A program made the position numbers and the translations under genes. From positions 1 through 39,212 of the forward strand of contig JBHPGW010000024.1 of NCBI GenBank assembly GCA_042569785.1: a stretch of DNA of 39,212 nt. The letters run 5' to 3'. Shown here piece by piece: positions 1-7,424 of the stretch (the first letter of the stretch is position 1; every line of letters starts with the position of its first letter). Source of the DNA: JBHPGW01 sp042569785 (GTDB lineage Bacteria > Planctomycetota > Phycisphaerae > Sedimentisphaerales > Anaerobacaceae). The notes under the pieces are model-generated. The model saw only the letters and a list, made by a program, of their open reading frames with translations, was not told the DNA's origin and did no database searches.

Positions 1-116
1 GCACAAGCAAGCGCCTGATATTTAACTTTTGCCTTGCGTAGTGGATACTGAAACATCCTGATTTTATATTATGTGCTGAATGTGAATGAGATTTGAATAA
101 CATAGGAGTATTGAGT

Positions 117-464
117 ATGGCTACACGAAAAAGCCAGAAAGTTGAACCTCCGAAAGTCATCGGGGCTATATCCGAATTTGCCGGTACTTTGGTTGGAACC
201 GCAGTGGTTATGGGTAAGCATATTGTTAAAACATCAGCTCAGGCGGGTGAGGAGCCTTCGAGCAAGCCGAGAAAAAAAGCTGTGCCAGCTCCGACTAAGA
301 AAAAGAAAAAAACAGCCGTTAAGACAAAGGCAAAGAGTCAAAAAGTAAAGAAGAAAGCAGTAAAGAAAAAAAGTACAGGTCCTCGCCGCAAGAGTATGGG
401 ACCCAGTAAGGAACCTGTAAGATCTCCGGCGAAAAAAAAGAAACGCAAGGCTAAGATATCTTAA
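117..464 (+). CDS. Small Lys-rich protein with N-terminal glycine motif
   Basis: Unrecognised 115-residue protein. The ATG at 117 is chosen because AGGAG lies at 104-108, 8 nt upstream; an in-frame TTG at 93 has no such site. Residues 15-35 read ISEFAGTLVGTAVVMGKHI, a glycine-spaced, mildly hydrophobic segment also present near the N-terminus of at least six other proteins in this window. The rest (about residues 45-115) is a low-complexity tail of Lys, Ala, Pro and Ser resembling histone H1 or other nucleic-acid/polyanion-binding tails. The gene sits 18 nt upstream of a coiled-coil/HEAT gene carrying a variant of the same N-terminal motif, so the two are probably co-transcribed. Inferred role: membrane- or magnetosome-surface-associated adaptor with a polycationic tail. 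DNA binding is an alternative the sequence cannot exclude. Confidence 0.7.
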   Translation: MATRKSQKVEPPKVIGAISEFAGTLVGTAVVMGKHIVKTSAQAGEEPSSKPRKKAVPAPTKKKKKTAVKTKAKSQKVKKKAVKKKSTGPRRKSMGPSKEPVRSPAKKKKRKAKIS

Positions 465-482
465 TAAAGGAGTTTAAGATTA

Positions 483-1865
483 ATGTGCTGTGACAATGAA
501 GAGCTTTCGGGAGTTATGATAAGTATGTCCAGGGGTGCCGGGACTTGTGTAGGGACTGTAACTGCTGCCGGCAAAAAAGTTTCCGGTATTTTCACCGGCG
601 GGTTTTCCGCCGTAGGGAATCTTCTCACTCGTCCTGTTGAACCGCTGGAAGAGATAGAGCAAAAAAGTTCGGCCAAATCTCTAATTAGTTCATTGGAATC
701 GGATCTTGCCGCAGCAAGGGGCCAACTGAAAGAGACACAGAGCAAAGCGGAGCAAACACAATCTCAGATTGCAACCCAGCTTAGCGAGTTGCAGTCGGAA
801 AAAGAGGCACTGCTTGCTGAGGTGGAGCAGGCACGCAGCCAGGCCAATGAGGTAGCTCTACAGGTTAGTGAGGCGAAAACACAGGCGGCTGTATTGGAAA
901 TACTGGAAACCAATCTTGCAACTGCTGAGCAGCGTAACTTAGAAAAACCTCAGCCGTCATTCGAGATGAACCTTGCTCAAACAGGGCATGAAGCCAAGTT
1001 GCCTCAACCGGTCGAAGAACTCGTAGTAGGAGCAGGTAAAGAAAAAAGCGGGTCTTCAACAGCAACTGCCGTAGCAGACACTGCCGAGCAGGTAGGCTTA
1101 AAGACCAAAGAGCAACCGCCTGAGGCTATAACTAAGGCCCGAATGCCAAACTCTAACGCTGTGGCGGTCGAGCAGGTTCAGGCAGCTGTTTTTGGTAAAG
1201 CAACCGATAAGATACTTTTGGCTAAGGCGGTTTCTGATATTGCCAGTGGTGACCTTGCTGTGCGGATGGATGCTGTAAAAGCAATGGCCAACATTCATCA
1301 CGAGTTATCGGTCAAATCCATTGTTGCCCAGGCGGGCTCCGATACCTCGGCACAAGTAAGGCAAGAGTGTATCAAGGCGCTGACATCTCTGAAGATGACC
1401 GAGGGACTGCCAGCAATTGAAAAGGCTCTAACCGACCAGGCAGGTTCGGTCAGATTGGCGGCTGTTTGGGGCTTATATAGCTTATCTGGGTCAGAAAGCA
1501 CCATTCCACTTTTGGATATGCTTTCCGATGAAGATAAAGAAGTCCGGCGAAGAACGGTTACATGTATTGGTTGGCTTGGTCAGAAAGTATTTGCCAGTCG
1601 GTTAATACCGCTTCTGAATGACAGCATTATTTCGGTTCGCAGAGCGGCAGTTGAGGCAATGGGCAATCTTGGCAATGAGCAAGTGGTACTGTCCTTGATT
1701 GAACAACTCGAAAGCTCCGATATGGCAATGAAAAAGATTATTCTTAGTACCATAGAAAAAATAACAGGGAAAAAAATGGTGGAATCGTCCCCCAAAAATG
1801 ATGTGGATATGGATCGTCTGATTGCGAGATGGCGTGAGTGGTGGAAAGAAAAGCTTGCGGAATGA
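483..1865 (+). CDS. Coiled-coil/HEAT-repeat protein with Trp-rich C-terminus (paralogue 1)
   Basis: 460 residues. ATG at 483 follows AAGGAG at 467-472. Order of parts: N-terminal motif around 16-32 (SRGAGTCVGTVTAAGKK), an LLTRP segment near 47, a heptad coiled coil at about 65-150, a polar linker, HEAT-like repeats at about 240-430 containing RRRTVTCIGWLG, and a short basic tail RLIARWREWWKEKL. Two paralogues with the same order lie at 7859 and 31141; this copy and the one at 31141 have one more HEAT unit than the one at 7859. HEAT repeats are protein-binding solenoids, and coiled coils oligomerise. No catalytic motif is visible, so a scaffold or adaptor role in the magnetosome cluster is inferred from context. 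Confidence 0.8.
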   Translation: MCCDNEELSGVMISMSRGAGTCVGTVTAAGKKVSGIFTGGFSAVGNLLTRPVEPLEEIEQKSSAKSLISSLESDLAAARGQLKETQSKAEQTQSQIATQLSELQSEKEALLAEVEQARSQANEVALQVSEAKTQAAVLEILETNLATAEQRNLEKPQPSFEMNLAQTGHEAKLPQPVEELVVGAGKEKSGSSTATAVADTAEQVGLKTKEQPPEAITKARMPNSNAVAVEQVQAAVFGKATDKILLAKAVSDIASGDLAVRMDAVKAMANIHHELSVKSIVAQAGSDTSAQVRQECIKALTSLKMTEGLPAIEKALTDQAGSVRLAAVWGLYSLSGSESTIPLLDMLSDEDKEVRRRTVTCIGWLGQKVFASRLIPLLNDSIISVRRAAVEAMGNLGNEQVVLSLIEQLESSDMAMKKIILSTIEKITGKKMVESSPKNDVDMDRLIARWREWWKEKLAE

Positions 1866-1936
1866 CAGGTTGGTGTAATTATTTGCGCTTCGATTCTTGT
1901 TGATAATAAATTAAAATAAATTAAGGAGATTGATTG

Positions 1937-3010
1937 ATGGCAAAAACTCAGAAAAAAAATAAAACGGCAAAGAAAAGGACAAAAGTAGTGGCAAAGCAAA
2001 AAAAAACAACTGTAGGCAAGACGAAAAACACTAAGCCTCTTTCGGAATCGAACGCAGATATAATGGCCGCTACTCCAGTTGTCGAATTGCAAGCCGATGC
2101 TGTCGGCATCGGGGAAAGTACGCCCCCAATAGAGTATTTTGCAGATGTTTCCCAGGAAAGGGCCAGTATCATCTCCATTGTCAGAGGGCTTGAAGAACAG
2201 GTTGAAACGGCATTTAAGCTAAAAGAGGTTCTGGAAGTTGAACTTGACGCAACTCAAAACAAACTGTCTGAAGCATTGGATGCCCGTGCGCAGTTAGAGG
2301 CACAGGCTGAATCGCTCGGTGCACAGGCTGATCTGACCGAGCAGTTACGTGAAGACATATCCTTTGCCGAAGAAGAACGGAATAAATTTGCCAACACGCT
2401 TGCAGAAACTCAGCCTCAGCTTGAGGAAATGACTGCCGAGCGGGATTCGCTTACTGAGCAGGCTGCCTCAACCGAAACGCACATCAAGGATCTCGAAAGC
2501 GAAAAGATGGCACTTGAGGCCAGGGTAATGAATCTAAAAGACAAAATTACCGATGCGGACCGCTTGCGAAAGGAACTTGCCGAGATAACCCAAGCACATC
2601 AACTCTTGCGTGAAAAATCCCATAACCTTACAAGGCAACTGGAAGCTTCGCAAACTGCCAAAGATGCCCTTGAAAAGGAGTTGGACGGAACCCATCAGAA
2701 CGCCCGAACCCTGCAAGCTGAAGTCGAAGAACTTCGAGAGAAAATGGGCAATACCGATAATCGAACAACGGATATGCGTATTCAACTCGAGGACCAACAG
2801 GCTTCCAATCGAGAACTGATGGAGGCTAATACACGTCTCGAAGGCGAGTTGAAGATGTTGAATATTAACTATGAAGCTGCTAAGAATGAACTCGACGCCT
2901 TCAAAAATGCTCTTCGTGATATTCGTAGTGAAGCGACTCAAACCAGCGGACGTGTACGCCAGAGATATTTTAAGCCAGCCCCAGCTAAGGATCGAGTTGT
3001 GACTATATAA
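1937..3010 (+). CDS. Lys-rich N-terminus plus long coiled-coil protein
   Basis: 357 residues starting at ATG 1937, preceded by AAGGAGA at 1923-1929. Residues 2-35 are strongly basic with Lys-Lys-Thr blocks, like the tail of the first protein and the N-terminal extension of MamK in this window. From about residue 70 to 330 it is nearly pure heptad coiled coil rich in Glu, Leu, Gln and Ala; the last 15 residues (YFKPAPAKDRVVTI) are not helical. There is no transmembrane segment and no glycine motif, so it is probably soluble and could bridge an acidic surface or filament to other coiled coils. It follows the first HEAT gene by 71 nt in the same direction. Coiled-coil proteins are common in Mad/Man-type magnetosome clusters, but no orthology is claimed. 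Confidence 0.75.
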   Translation: MAKTQKKNKTAKKRTKVVAKQKKTTVGKTKNTKPLSESNADIMAATPVVELQADAVGIGESTPPIEYFADVSQERASIISIVRGLEEQVETAFKLKEVLEVELDATQNKLSEALDARAQLEAQAESLGAQADLTEQLREDISFAEEERNKFANTLAETQPQLEEMTAERDSLTEQAASTETHIKDLESEKMALEARVMNLKDKITDADRLRKELAEITQAHQLLREKSHNLTRQLEASQTAKDALEKELDGTHQNARTLQAEVEELREKMGNTDNRTTDMRIQLEDQQASNRELMEANTRLEGELKMLNINYEAAKNELDAFKNALRDIRSEATQTSGRVRQRYFKPAPAKDRVVTI

Positions 3011-3029
3011 CTAATTGAAAAACACTGGT

Positions 3030-3386
3030 TTAGGCGTCCACAACTTTTCTATAACACCTGTGTGCATCTTCAAGAGCGGTTATTATAGCCCTTTTTGTCG
3101 CGCCGAAAAATCTGTTATCGAGTTGTTCTATAGCTTCTTCAATTCCCGCTCCAATTTTATTTCCTAAACAAGCTGCGTACAGTATTTCCTTTTCCACAAA
3201 CGGCAACAATGTACAATAAATATCCACGATTTTTGAATCGGCTGGCTCTATTTCAAACTCTACAGCGATACAACTTGAAGAATTTTTTCCAGTGATATTT
3301 TGCGGTAACCTTCCAAAGCCGGCGATTACTATTGTATCCGGCCTTAACCTGGATTTTGCTTCGTTGGCTTCTGTTTTCTCAGTCAT
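3030..3386 (-). CDS. DUF3870-family protein
   Basis: 118 residues on the minus strand, one of very few genes here not on the plus strand. The pattern fits the DUF3870 family: an opening beta strand (TIVIAGFGRLPQNI), an acidic strand around IVDIYCTLL, then a helical half with LGNKIGAGIEEAIEQL, a G-A-x-K-R-A-I motif and a final ALEDAHRCY helix. Length is normal for the family and the gene looks intact. An AAAGG lies just upstream of the minus-strand ATG. The family has no established biochemical function. It is convergent with the coiled-coil gene ending at 3010. A decayed second copy lies on the plus strand at 5669-5862, so the two copies flank the coiled-coil gene 4023-5291 in inverted orientation. 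Confidence 0.75.
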   Translation of the reverse strand: MTEKTEANEAKSRLRPDTIVIAGFGRLPQNITGKNSSSCIAVEFEIEPADSKIVDIYCTLLPFVEKEILYAACLGNKIGAGIEEAIEQLDNRFFGATKRAIITALEDAHRCYRKVVDA

Positions 3387-4022
3387 TATTGCCTTTCCAA
3401 TTAAAAAGAGCGTTGAGTTCAGCTACTCCATCAGCACCCACGGCAATGGGTTTTATCTGGACGTGCTTTCCCAACGTTCTTATAATCAGAAGGTGTAAGC
3501 CGCAACAACTATCCAGATAAATTCGTGAACCATAAAGGCTCACATTGCCGTTTTGCTGATGGAAGCTGCTTTTAGTTATTCAGTCTTTAGCAAATAATTG
3601 CTATCATATTTCCAATCTTTTTAGAGCAATTTAATTTTTCGTGTTCGCTTTATGCCTGTTGCGGCTTCGGCTGTCGGCATCAGAAATACTCACCCTACAA
3701 TAAGTAGAGTTGCGTTTTCTTCCTTGCCAGCCTTGTCCTCACGACGGCCTAAATGCGAACAGAAAATATTAAAATGCTCTATTGCGAAGGAGGGATGGTT
3801 ACCAAAGTGACAAATAGAATGGGAATATTATACAACACCTTAATATGTAGCACTGGATAGCAAGTTAAAAACAGATGAATAAAACAAGCTTAAAGCAAGC
3901 TACTTTCCAAAGTTAAGTCGCAATGAAATACAGCCGAATACAGGAAAAGAAACAGATGTACGCGATTTTTTTATTGAGTACGACCGAAGTGATACTAAAA
4001 AATTAAAGATAAGGAATACAAG
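3387..4022. other. Intergenic region between divergent genes
   Basis: About 640 nt between the minus-strand DUF3870 gene and the plus-strand gene at 4023; promoters for both should lie here, but I cannot pick a convincing -35/-10 pair. Short open frames occur but have no compositional support. AAGGA at 4011-4015 is the ribosome site for the next gene. Around 3655-3760 there is a locally GC-richer patch that differs from the AT-rich surroundings and may be the remnant of an older gene or a structured element; nothing recognisable was found in it. Confidence 0.4.
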
Positions 4023-5291
4023 ATGTCTGCACAACGAAAACACAAACAGGAATCTGTTCAAGTCGTTAGATCTATATCCAAATTTGCAGGTACCTTAGCT
4101 GGAACAACAGTTGGCATTGGTAAGAAAACTCTCGGAATCAAAGCTTTTGTTGAGGTCAAAGCTCTGGCCGCTGCGCTGGAATCTGAACTTGACGCAGCTA
4201 ACCATGAACGGGCTACATTGGAATCGGAGCTTGCTATAGTGAACCGTAAGCTGGATAAAACACGAGAAAAGACTAAGAAAACGCAATCGCAACTCAACGC
4301 CTTTCAGGCAAAAAGTGAATCTCTGAATTCCGCCCTAAAGCGAGCTATGAATAAGACCAGGGGGGCAAAAATCAAAGCAACCAAAATGAGCGTGCGTGTT
4401 GATGCTCTGGAAACCGAACTTGCTGCAACCAATAGTAAGTTGGTTTTGACGCAGAAAAAGGCCGAGAAAGCCAAATCGCAACTTTCATCGCAATTTGAAG
4501 CTTTGCAGACAAAGAATGAGTCTTTAAGCTCTACCTTGAAACAGGCTCGCAATAAGACCAGAGGGGCAAAAATAAAGGCAAGTAGAATAAGTGGATGTGC
4601 TGATACTCTAAAGGTTGAGCTTGCCAATGCCAACAGTAAATTGGCTGAGTCACGGGAAAAGACCAGAAACGCACAATCTCAACTCAAAACTATGCAGGCA
4701 GAGATTGATTCGTTAAAATCTACACTGAAACAGGCTCACAATAAGACAAGGGGTGCAAAGGCCAAGGCAAACAGGGCCAGTGGGTGTGTTGCTGCTTTGG
4801 AAGCTGAGTTTGGCAAAAAGGTTGCCAGGTTAGAATCCAAGCTTGCCGCAACTCAAAGCAAGGTAGACAAAGCAAACGGCTTGGTAGAGGAGTCTCAGTC
4901 CCAGCTTGCATCACAACTCCAAGCCTTACAGGCAGAAAAAGATTCTCTCAGTTCTGACTTAGAACAGGCGATTTCTGGGGCCAATGAATTGAAAGCACGA
5001 GAAGGTGAACTTGGTGAGCATGTGGCTGTGTTGGAAACCGAGCTTGCCACAGCCAAAAGCAAGCTAGCAGAGACTCAGGAAAAGGTCGAGAAAACCCAGT
5101 CTCAGCTTTTGTCACAACTTGCGGTTTTGCAGGAAGGAAACAAATCTGCTAACGTGGGTGAAAAAATCGATGCAGTTAAAGCCGAGGTAGACCAACTCGC
5201 CCAACAAGTCGACGATAGCTGTTCGCAAACCCAGCCTGGTACTATTGAAACAACGAAGCAACAAAATGAAGAACAAGCAGAATTGTCATGA
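4023..5291 (+). CDS. Coiled-coil protein with glycine motif and internal ~63-67-residue repeats
   Basis: 422 residues; ATG at 4023 has AAGGA 7 nt upstream. The N-terminus carries the shared motif very clearly (ISKFAGTLAGTTVGIGKKT at about 17-35). From about residue 48 to 390 the protein is continuous coiled coil built from tandem units of about 63-67 residues. Three units contain the signature NKTRGAKxKA, followed by ALExEL-like and SKLxxTQxKxEKxxSQL segments, and the module continues more loosely to the end. The same module, without NKTRGAK, recurs in the HEAT proteins at 483, 7859 and 31141, so it is a shared and amplified building block. There is no HEAT domain and no transmembrane helix beyond the glycine motif. 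A rod-like spacer or tether is inferred. Confidence 0.8.
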   Translation: MSAQRKHKQESVQVVRSISKFAGTLAGTTVGIGKKTLGIKAFVEVKALAAALESELDAANHERATLESELAIVNRKLDKTREKTKKTQSQLNAFQAKSESLNSALKRAMNKTRGAKIKATKMSVRVDALETELAATNSKLVLTQKKAEKAKSQLSSQFEALQTKNESLSSTLKQARNKTRGAKIKASRISGCADTLKVELANANSKLAESREKTRNAQSQLKTMQAEIDSLKSTLKQAHNKTRGAKAKANRASGCVAALEAEFGKKVARLESKLAATQSKVDKANGLVEESQSQLASQLQALQAEKDSLSSDLEQAISGANELKAREGELGEHVAVLETELATAKSKLAETQEKVEKTQSQLLSQLAVLQEGNKSANVGEKIDAVKAEVDQLAQQVDDSCSQTQPGTIETTKQQNEEQAELS

Positions 5292-5668
5292 CATGTGGCA
5301 AAAACAAATCGGACAAATAAAGGAGTGTAATAACACTTGCCATGTCTGGATATGTCCAGCGGGGCTTTTTTAGCCTGGTTGGTCAAGTGGCTCTTTTGGC
5401 ACTGGCGGGAAATGCTGAGGTTCTCTCCATACGCAGATATTGGAAGTTATTTGTTCATCCATGGCAATGTTGCTACCCTCGCATTCAATTACATAGATTG
5501 GGTATCTCTTGGTGAGTTGTCAACAAAGTTAAGTTGCGGAGCAGGAAGGATGCGAGATGATACTGAACAAATAAGGCCTAAAAACGGAGGGAGTAGGGGG
5601 TGAGATAGGAAAGATAGGTAGGCAAGTGCCCACGTTAACTGAAGGGAAGAAATAATTGTCGCTGAAGG
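5292..5668. other. Gene-poor stretch with doubtful open frame
   Basis: Starts the longest non-coding interval of the window (5292-6604). A TTG-initiated frame at 5337-5603 has AAAGGAG upstream, but its product has no recognisable pattern and ends in low-quality sequence, so it is not called as a gene. A small hairpin (AGTGT/ACACT around 5323-5336) and a weak stem around GGCT-T5-AGCC near 5366 are present; neither is a convincing terminator. Confidence 0.35.
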
Positions 5669-5862
5669 GAAATTATAGTTGACGCTGGACAGCACTTTTA
5701 GGTAGTAATGTCGGGGAAGGAATTAAAGAAGCTGTAACTCAATTAAACAAACGAGGCTCAAAATTCGATGCTCAACTGGCTCTCTTTTGGATGCTCATCA
5801 CCACTGCTCTTGAAGATGCCCACAGATGGTATAAGAAGTATTTGAAAAAAATGGCAGATTAG
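5669..5862 (+). pseudogene. Decayed DUF3870 copy
   Basis: The last 54 codons before the TAG at 5860-5862 translate in one frame to a clear match with the C-terminal half of the intact DUF3870 protein at 3030-3386: LGSNVGEGIKEAVTQLNKR corresponds to LGNKIGAGIEEAIEQLDNR, and ITTALEDAHRWYKK to IITALEDAHRCYRK. The stretch just upstream (5669-5686, EIIVDA) resembles the preceding family strand but lies in another frame. There is no start codon or N-terminal half, and a roughly 10-residue insertion interrupts the centre. It is therefore a truncated, frameshifted relic. It lies opposite in strand to the intact gene, with one coiled-coil gene between them. Confidence 0.7.
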
Positions 5863-6035
5863 GATACCGAGTAGCGTTACTTCTGAAATAAGTTACAGAG
5901 AGCGGAAATCACTATGGCGCGAAGCAGTTTGTGCAAAATGTGTAAATTGTTGCAAGATTCTGCCGCAAATTGCTTAATGTTGTGGGCATTTTTCGCAAAA
6001 TCCAAAAAAAACTTACAGAAAAAAGTTTTTTTTTG

Positions 6036-6064
6036 TTGAATTCGTGCAATCTTTCGGCTAAACT
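6036..6064 (+). promoter_or_regulatory. Candidate sigma70-type promoter
   Basis: TTGAAT at 6036-6041 and TAAACT at 6059-6064 are separated by exactly 17 nt, preceded by a T-rich tract. Transcription from about 6071 would give an RNA of roughly 210 nt ending at the T-run near 6283, matching the first structured element. Assigned by eye only. Confidence 0.4.
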
Positions 6065-6070
6065 TAGTGT

Positions 6071-6283
6071 TTTCGGTTTAATAGCTGAAACGAGAATGAA
6101 AAATTAGCTCAGTGGACGATGCTGCGCTATCCATTGATGTATGAGTTGCCTCATATATTAGACGTGGATAGAGTACCAGCAATGGACTGCGGAAATTTTT
6201 GATATCCCTCCAGTTCAGTTAAATTTTATTGTGCAAATTTAACCCAGCTGGTTATCCCAATGGATAGCTATCTGTTTTTTTTT
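6071..6283 (+). ncRNA. Structured RNA element, copy A
   Basis: Non-coding element with its own candidate promoter and terminator. Conserved blocks shared with copy B (6671-6887) are TAGCTCAGTG, GCTGCGCTATxCATTGAT, a 45-nt core (6148-6192) around CGTGGATAGAGTACCAGC, and the terminator GGTTATCC-loop-GGATAGCT. GCTATCCATTG at 6126-6136 is the exact reverse complement of CAATGGATAGC at 6258-6268, giving an 11-bp closing stem. The same 3' strand also forms the local terminator hairpin with GGTTATCC at 6250-6257, so the two pairings exclude each other. This suggests a regulatory leader or a self-contained small RNA. No known RNA family was recognised. A tRNA is excluded because no T arm or acceptor stem can be drawn. 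Confidence 0.55.
6250..6283 (+). terminator. Intrinsic terminator of RNA element A
   Basis: GGTTATCC / CAAT loop / GGATAGCT stem (8 pairs including two G-U), a short spacer, then nine T residues at 6275-6283. The same stem and spacing recur in copy B. The 3' arm can alternatively pair with 6126-6136. Confidence 0.6.
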
Positions 6284-6588
6284 ATTCCCGAATACTAACT
6301 TGGCGATTGTTGGGTAAAAACTTTAATAATTCTGAGTTTTTTGCAGAAACTAAAATAAAAACGCCAAAGTTTCGGCAAAACGAATTTGGGCAAGATGTTT
6401 AAGTATAGGAAGGCTATGCAAGATATTGCTGCAGCCGACGGGGACGGAGTGCGTCTGGTTAGTTTGAAACATTCTGTTTTTTTGCCGGATTTTTGCAACT
6501 TTATTTTCGAATAAACCACATAAAACGATTGATTTTTGGCAAAAGTAGAACAGATCAGGATTAAAGATTGGGACAACGCAAATCAAAC
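6284..6588. other. Intergenic, nothing recognised
   Basis: AT-rich sequence between the terminator of RNA copy A and the small open frame at 6605. No gene with codon-like composition, no palindrome of note and no second terminator is visible. Minus-strand open frames here lack ribosome-binding sites and family patterns. Confidence 0.4.
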
Positions 6589-6604
6589 AGGAGGTCTTTA
6601 CTGT

Positions 6605-6664
6605 ATGGCAGATGAGCGGCAATGGCAGTTCTTAAGAATGCCTGCAGAATACAGAAATTATTAA
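6605..6664 (+). CDS. Possible 19-residue leader peptide
   Basis: A good AGGAGG at 6589-6594 precedes ATG 6605; the frame encodes MADERQWQFLRMPAEYRNY and stops at 6662-6664, seven bases before RNA copy B begins. The strong ribosome site and the position directly ahead of a terminator-bearing RNA are what make it worth recording. No homology is recognised and it may be chance. Confidence 0.3.
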   Translation: MADERQWQFLRMPAEYRNY

Positions 6665-6670
6665 AAAAAC

Positions 6671-6887
6671 AGTAGCTCAGTGATTATCGCTGCGCTATTC
6701 ATTGATATATGATGATGATTCAGTTCTGCGTTTTACAGCACAATTGGACGAAGCCTTATATATCAGGCGTGGATAGAATACCAGCAAGGACTGCTGGAGT
6801 TTTTAATACTCCCCGGGGTGGGGCAGGAATAGGTTAGAAAGATAAACCTGGCTGGTTATCCAAATGGATAGCTGACTGGGTTTTTTT
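6671..6887 (+). ncRNA. Structured RNA element, copy B
   Basis: Second, longer copy of the element at 6071-6283. It keeps AGCTCAGTG, GCTGCGCTATTCATTGAT, the 45-nt core (6754-6798) and the terminator, with about 40 nt extra between the 5' arm and the core. GCTATTCATT at 6694-6703 can pair with AATGGATAGC at 6863-6872; the C-to-T change relative to copy A turns a G-C pair into G-U, so pairing is kept. CCAGCA-AGGAC-TGCTGG at 6781-6797 is a perfect 6-bp hairpin, with a one-mismatch equivalent in copy A. It ends 33 nt before the small membrane-protein gene at 6920, so here it could act as that operon's leader or attenuator. Confidence 0.55.
6854..6887 (+). terminator. Intrinsic terminator of RNA element B
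   Basis: GGTTATCC / AAAT / GGATAGCT stem followed by GACTGGG and seven T residues at 6881-6887. Read-through would be needed for the gene at 6920 to be expressed from an upstream promoter, consistent with attenuation. Confidence 0.6.
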
Positions 6888-6919
6888 ATTATAACAATTT
6901 GCAAAGAAAGGATTTAGAG

Positions 6920-7081
6920 ATGGCAATAGTTGGATTGGTGATACTGGGCATACTTTTAGGAGCAGCAGGAATGCAGTTTCTTCGTTCAAGTAAGCCAGAA
7001 CTGGTGGAAAAGGCCGAGAATAGTATAAAGCGGCTTTGGGACTCAATGCCTTTTACGAAATCGGATGACAAAAAAAGGTAA
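6920..7081 (+). CDS. Small single-span membrane protein (pair member 1)
   Basis: 53 residues from ATG 6920, with AAAGGA at 6907-6912. An in-frame TTG-type extension upstream is rejected because it would remove this ribosome site. Residues 2-21 form one hydrophobic helix (IVGLVILGILLGAAGMQFLR). The remainder is an amphipathic, Lys-rich helix containing SSKPELVEKAENSIKRLW. The next gene (7120) has the same layout and a related ILGILLG core followed by a C/K-P-[DE]-x-L element, so the two are probably paralogues. Length and topology resemble small magnetosome membrane proteins, but no named family was recognised. Confidence 0.65.
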   Translation: MAIVGLVILGILLGAAGMQFLRSSKPELVEKAENSIKRLWDSMPFTKSDDKKR

Positions 7082-7119
7082 AAAACGTTCATATTGGCAA
7101 AGAAACGAAAGGACATATC

Positions 7120-7311
7120 ATGCTTAAGATCTTAGGGATCCTATTAGGTGGCGTATTCGTCGGTGCTGTAAGTATAGAAGTTGTTCGCAGGAAATGCCCG
7201 GATACATTGGATAATCTGTACAAAAAGACCAACGAAGTAGCCTCTGAGATAAAAGATGCTTTCAAAAATGGTTACGAAAAAACCAGTCAAGCAAAGGCAA
7301 CCGCCGCTTAA
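7120..7311 (+). CDS. Small single-span membrane protein (pair member 2)
   Basis: 63 residues; AAAGGA lies 6 nt before ATG 7120. One N-terminal hydrophobic helix with LKILGILLGGVFVGAVSIEV, then RRKCPDTLDNLYKK and an amphipathic tail rich in Lys and Ala (KNGYEKTSQAKATAA). Similar in plan to the previous gene, 38 nt upstream, and likely co-transcribed. The tail resembles YtxH-type membrane-anchored helical proteins in general character only. Probable role, by context, is at the magnetosome or inner membrane. Confidence 0.65.
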   Translation: MLKILGILLGGVFVGAVSIEVVRRKCPDTLDNLYKKTNEVASEIKDAFKNGYEKTSQAKATAA

Positions 7312-7424
7312 AGGGTAGCCGGTCTGTAATGTTTGAAAAACCAGCCTGTAGCTTACTGGTAGTCATTAATATTGTGGAAATTGTTTAAAGCAAAAATTCA
7401 GCCCGGAGAAGGAAGGTGCCGATA

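Noticed and set aside
1580..2092. Long minus-strand open frames antisense to coiled-coil and HEAT genes
   Set aside because: They mirror the biased composition of the real genes and have no ribosome sites or family patterns.
3292..3520. Plus-strand frames over and past the DUF3870 gene start
   Set aside because: Antisense shadows of the DUF3870 gene; no independent support.
5337..5603. TTG-initiated 88-codon frame with AAAGGAG upstream
   Set aside because: No family pattern, and it borders a decayed gene region; evidence is too weak to call a gene.
6104..6136. tRNA-like D-arm sequence (TAGCTCAGTGG) suggesting a tRNA gene
   Set aside because: No matching acceptor stem, anticodon arm or T arm can be drawn, and the segment is part of a longer conserved element with a terminator.
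6176..6797. GGA-containing loops suggesting a CsrB/CsrC-type sponge RNA
   Set aside because: Only one or two GGA loops per copy; sponge RNAs have many repeated ones.
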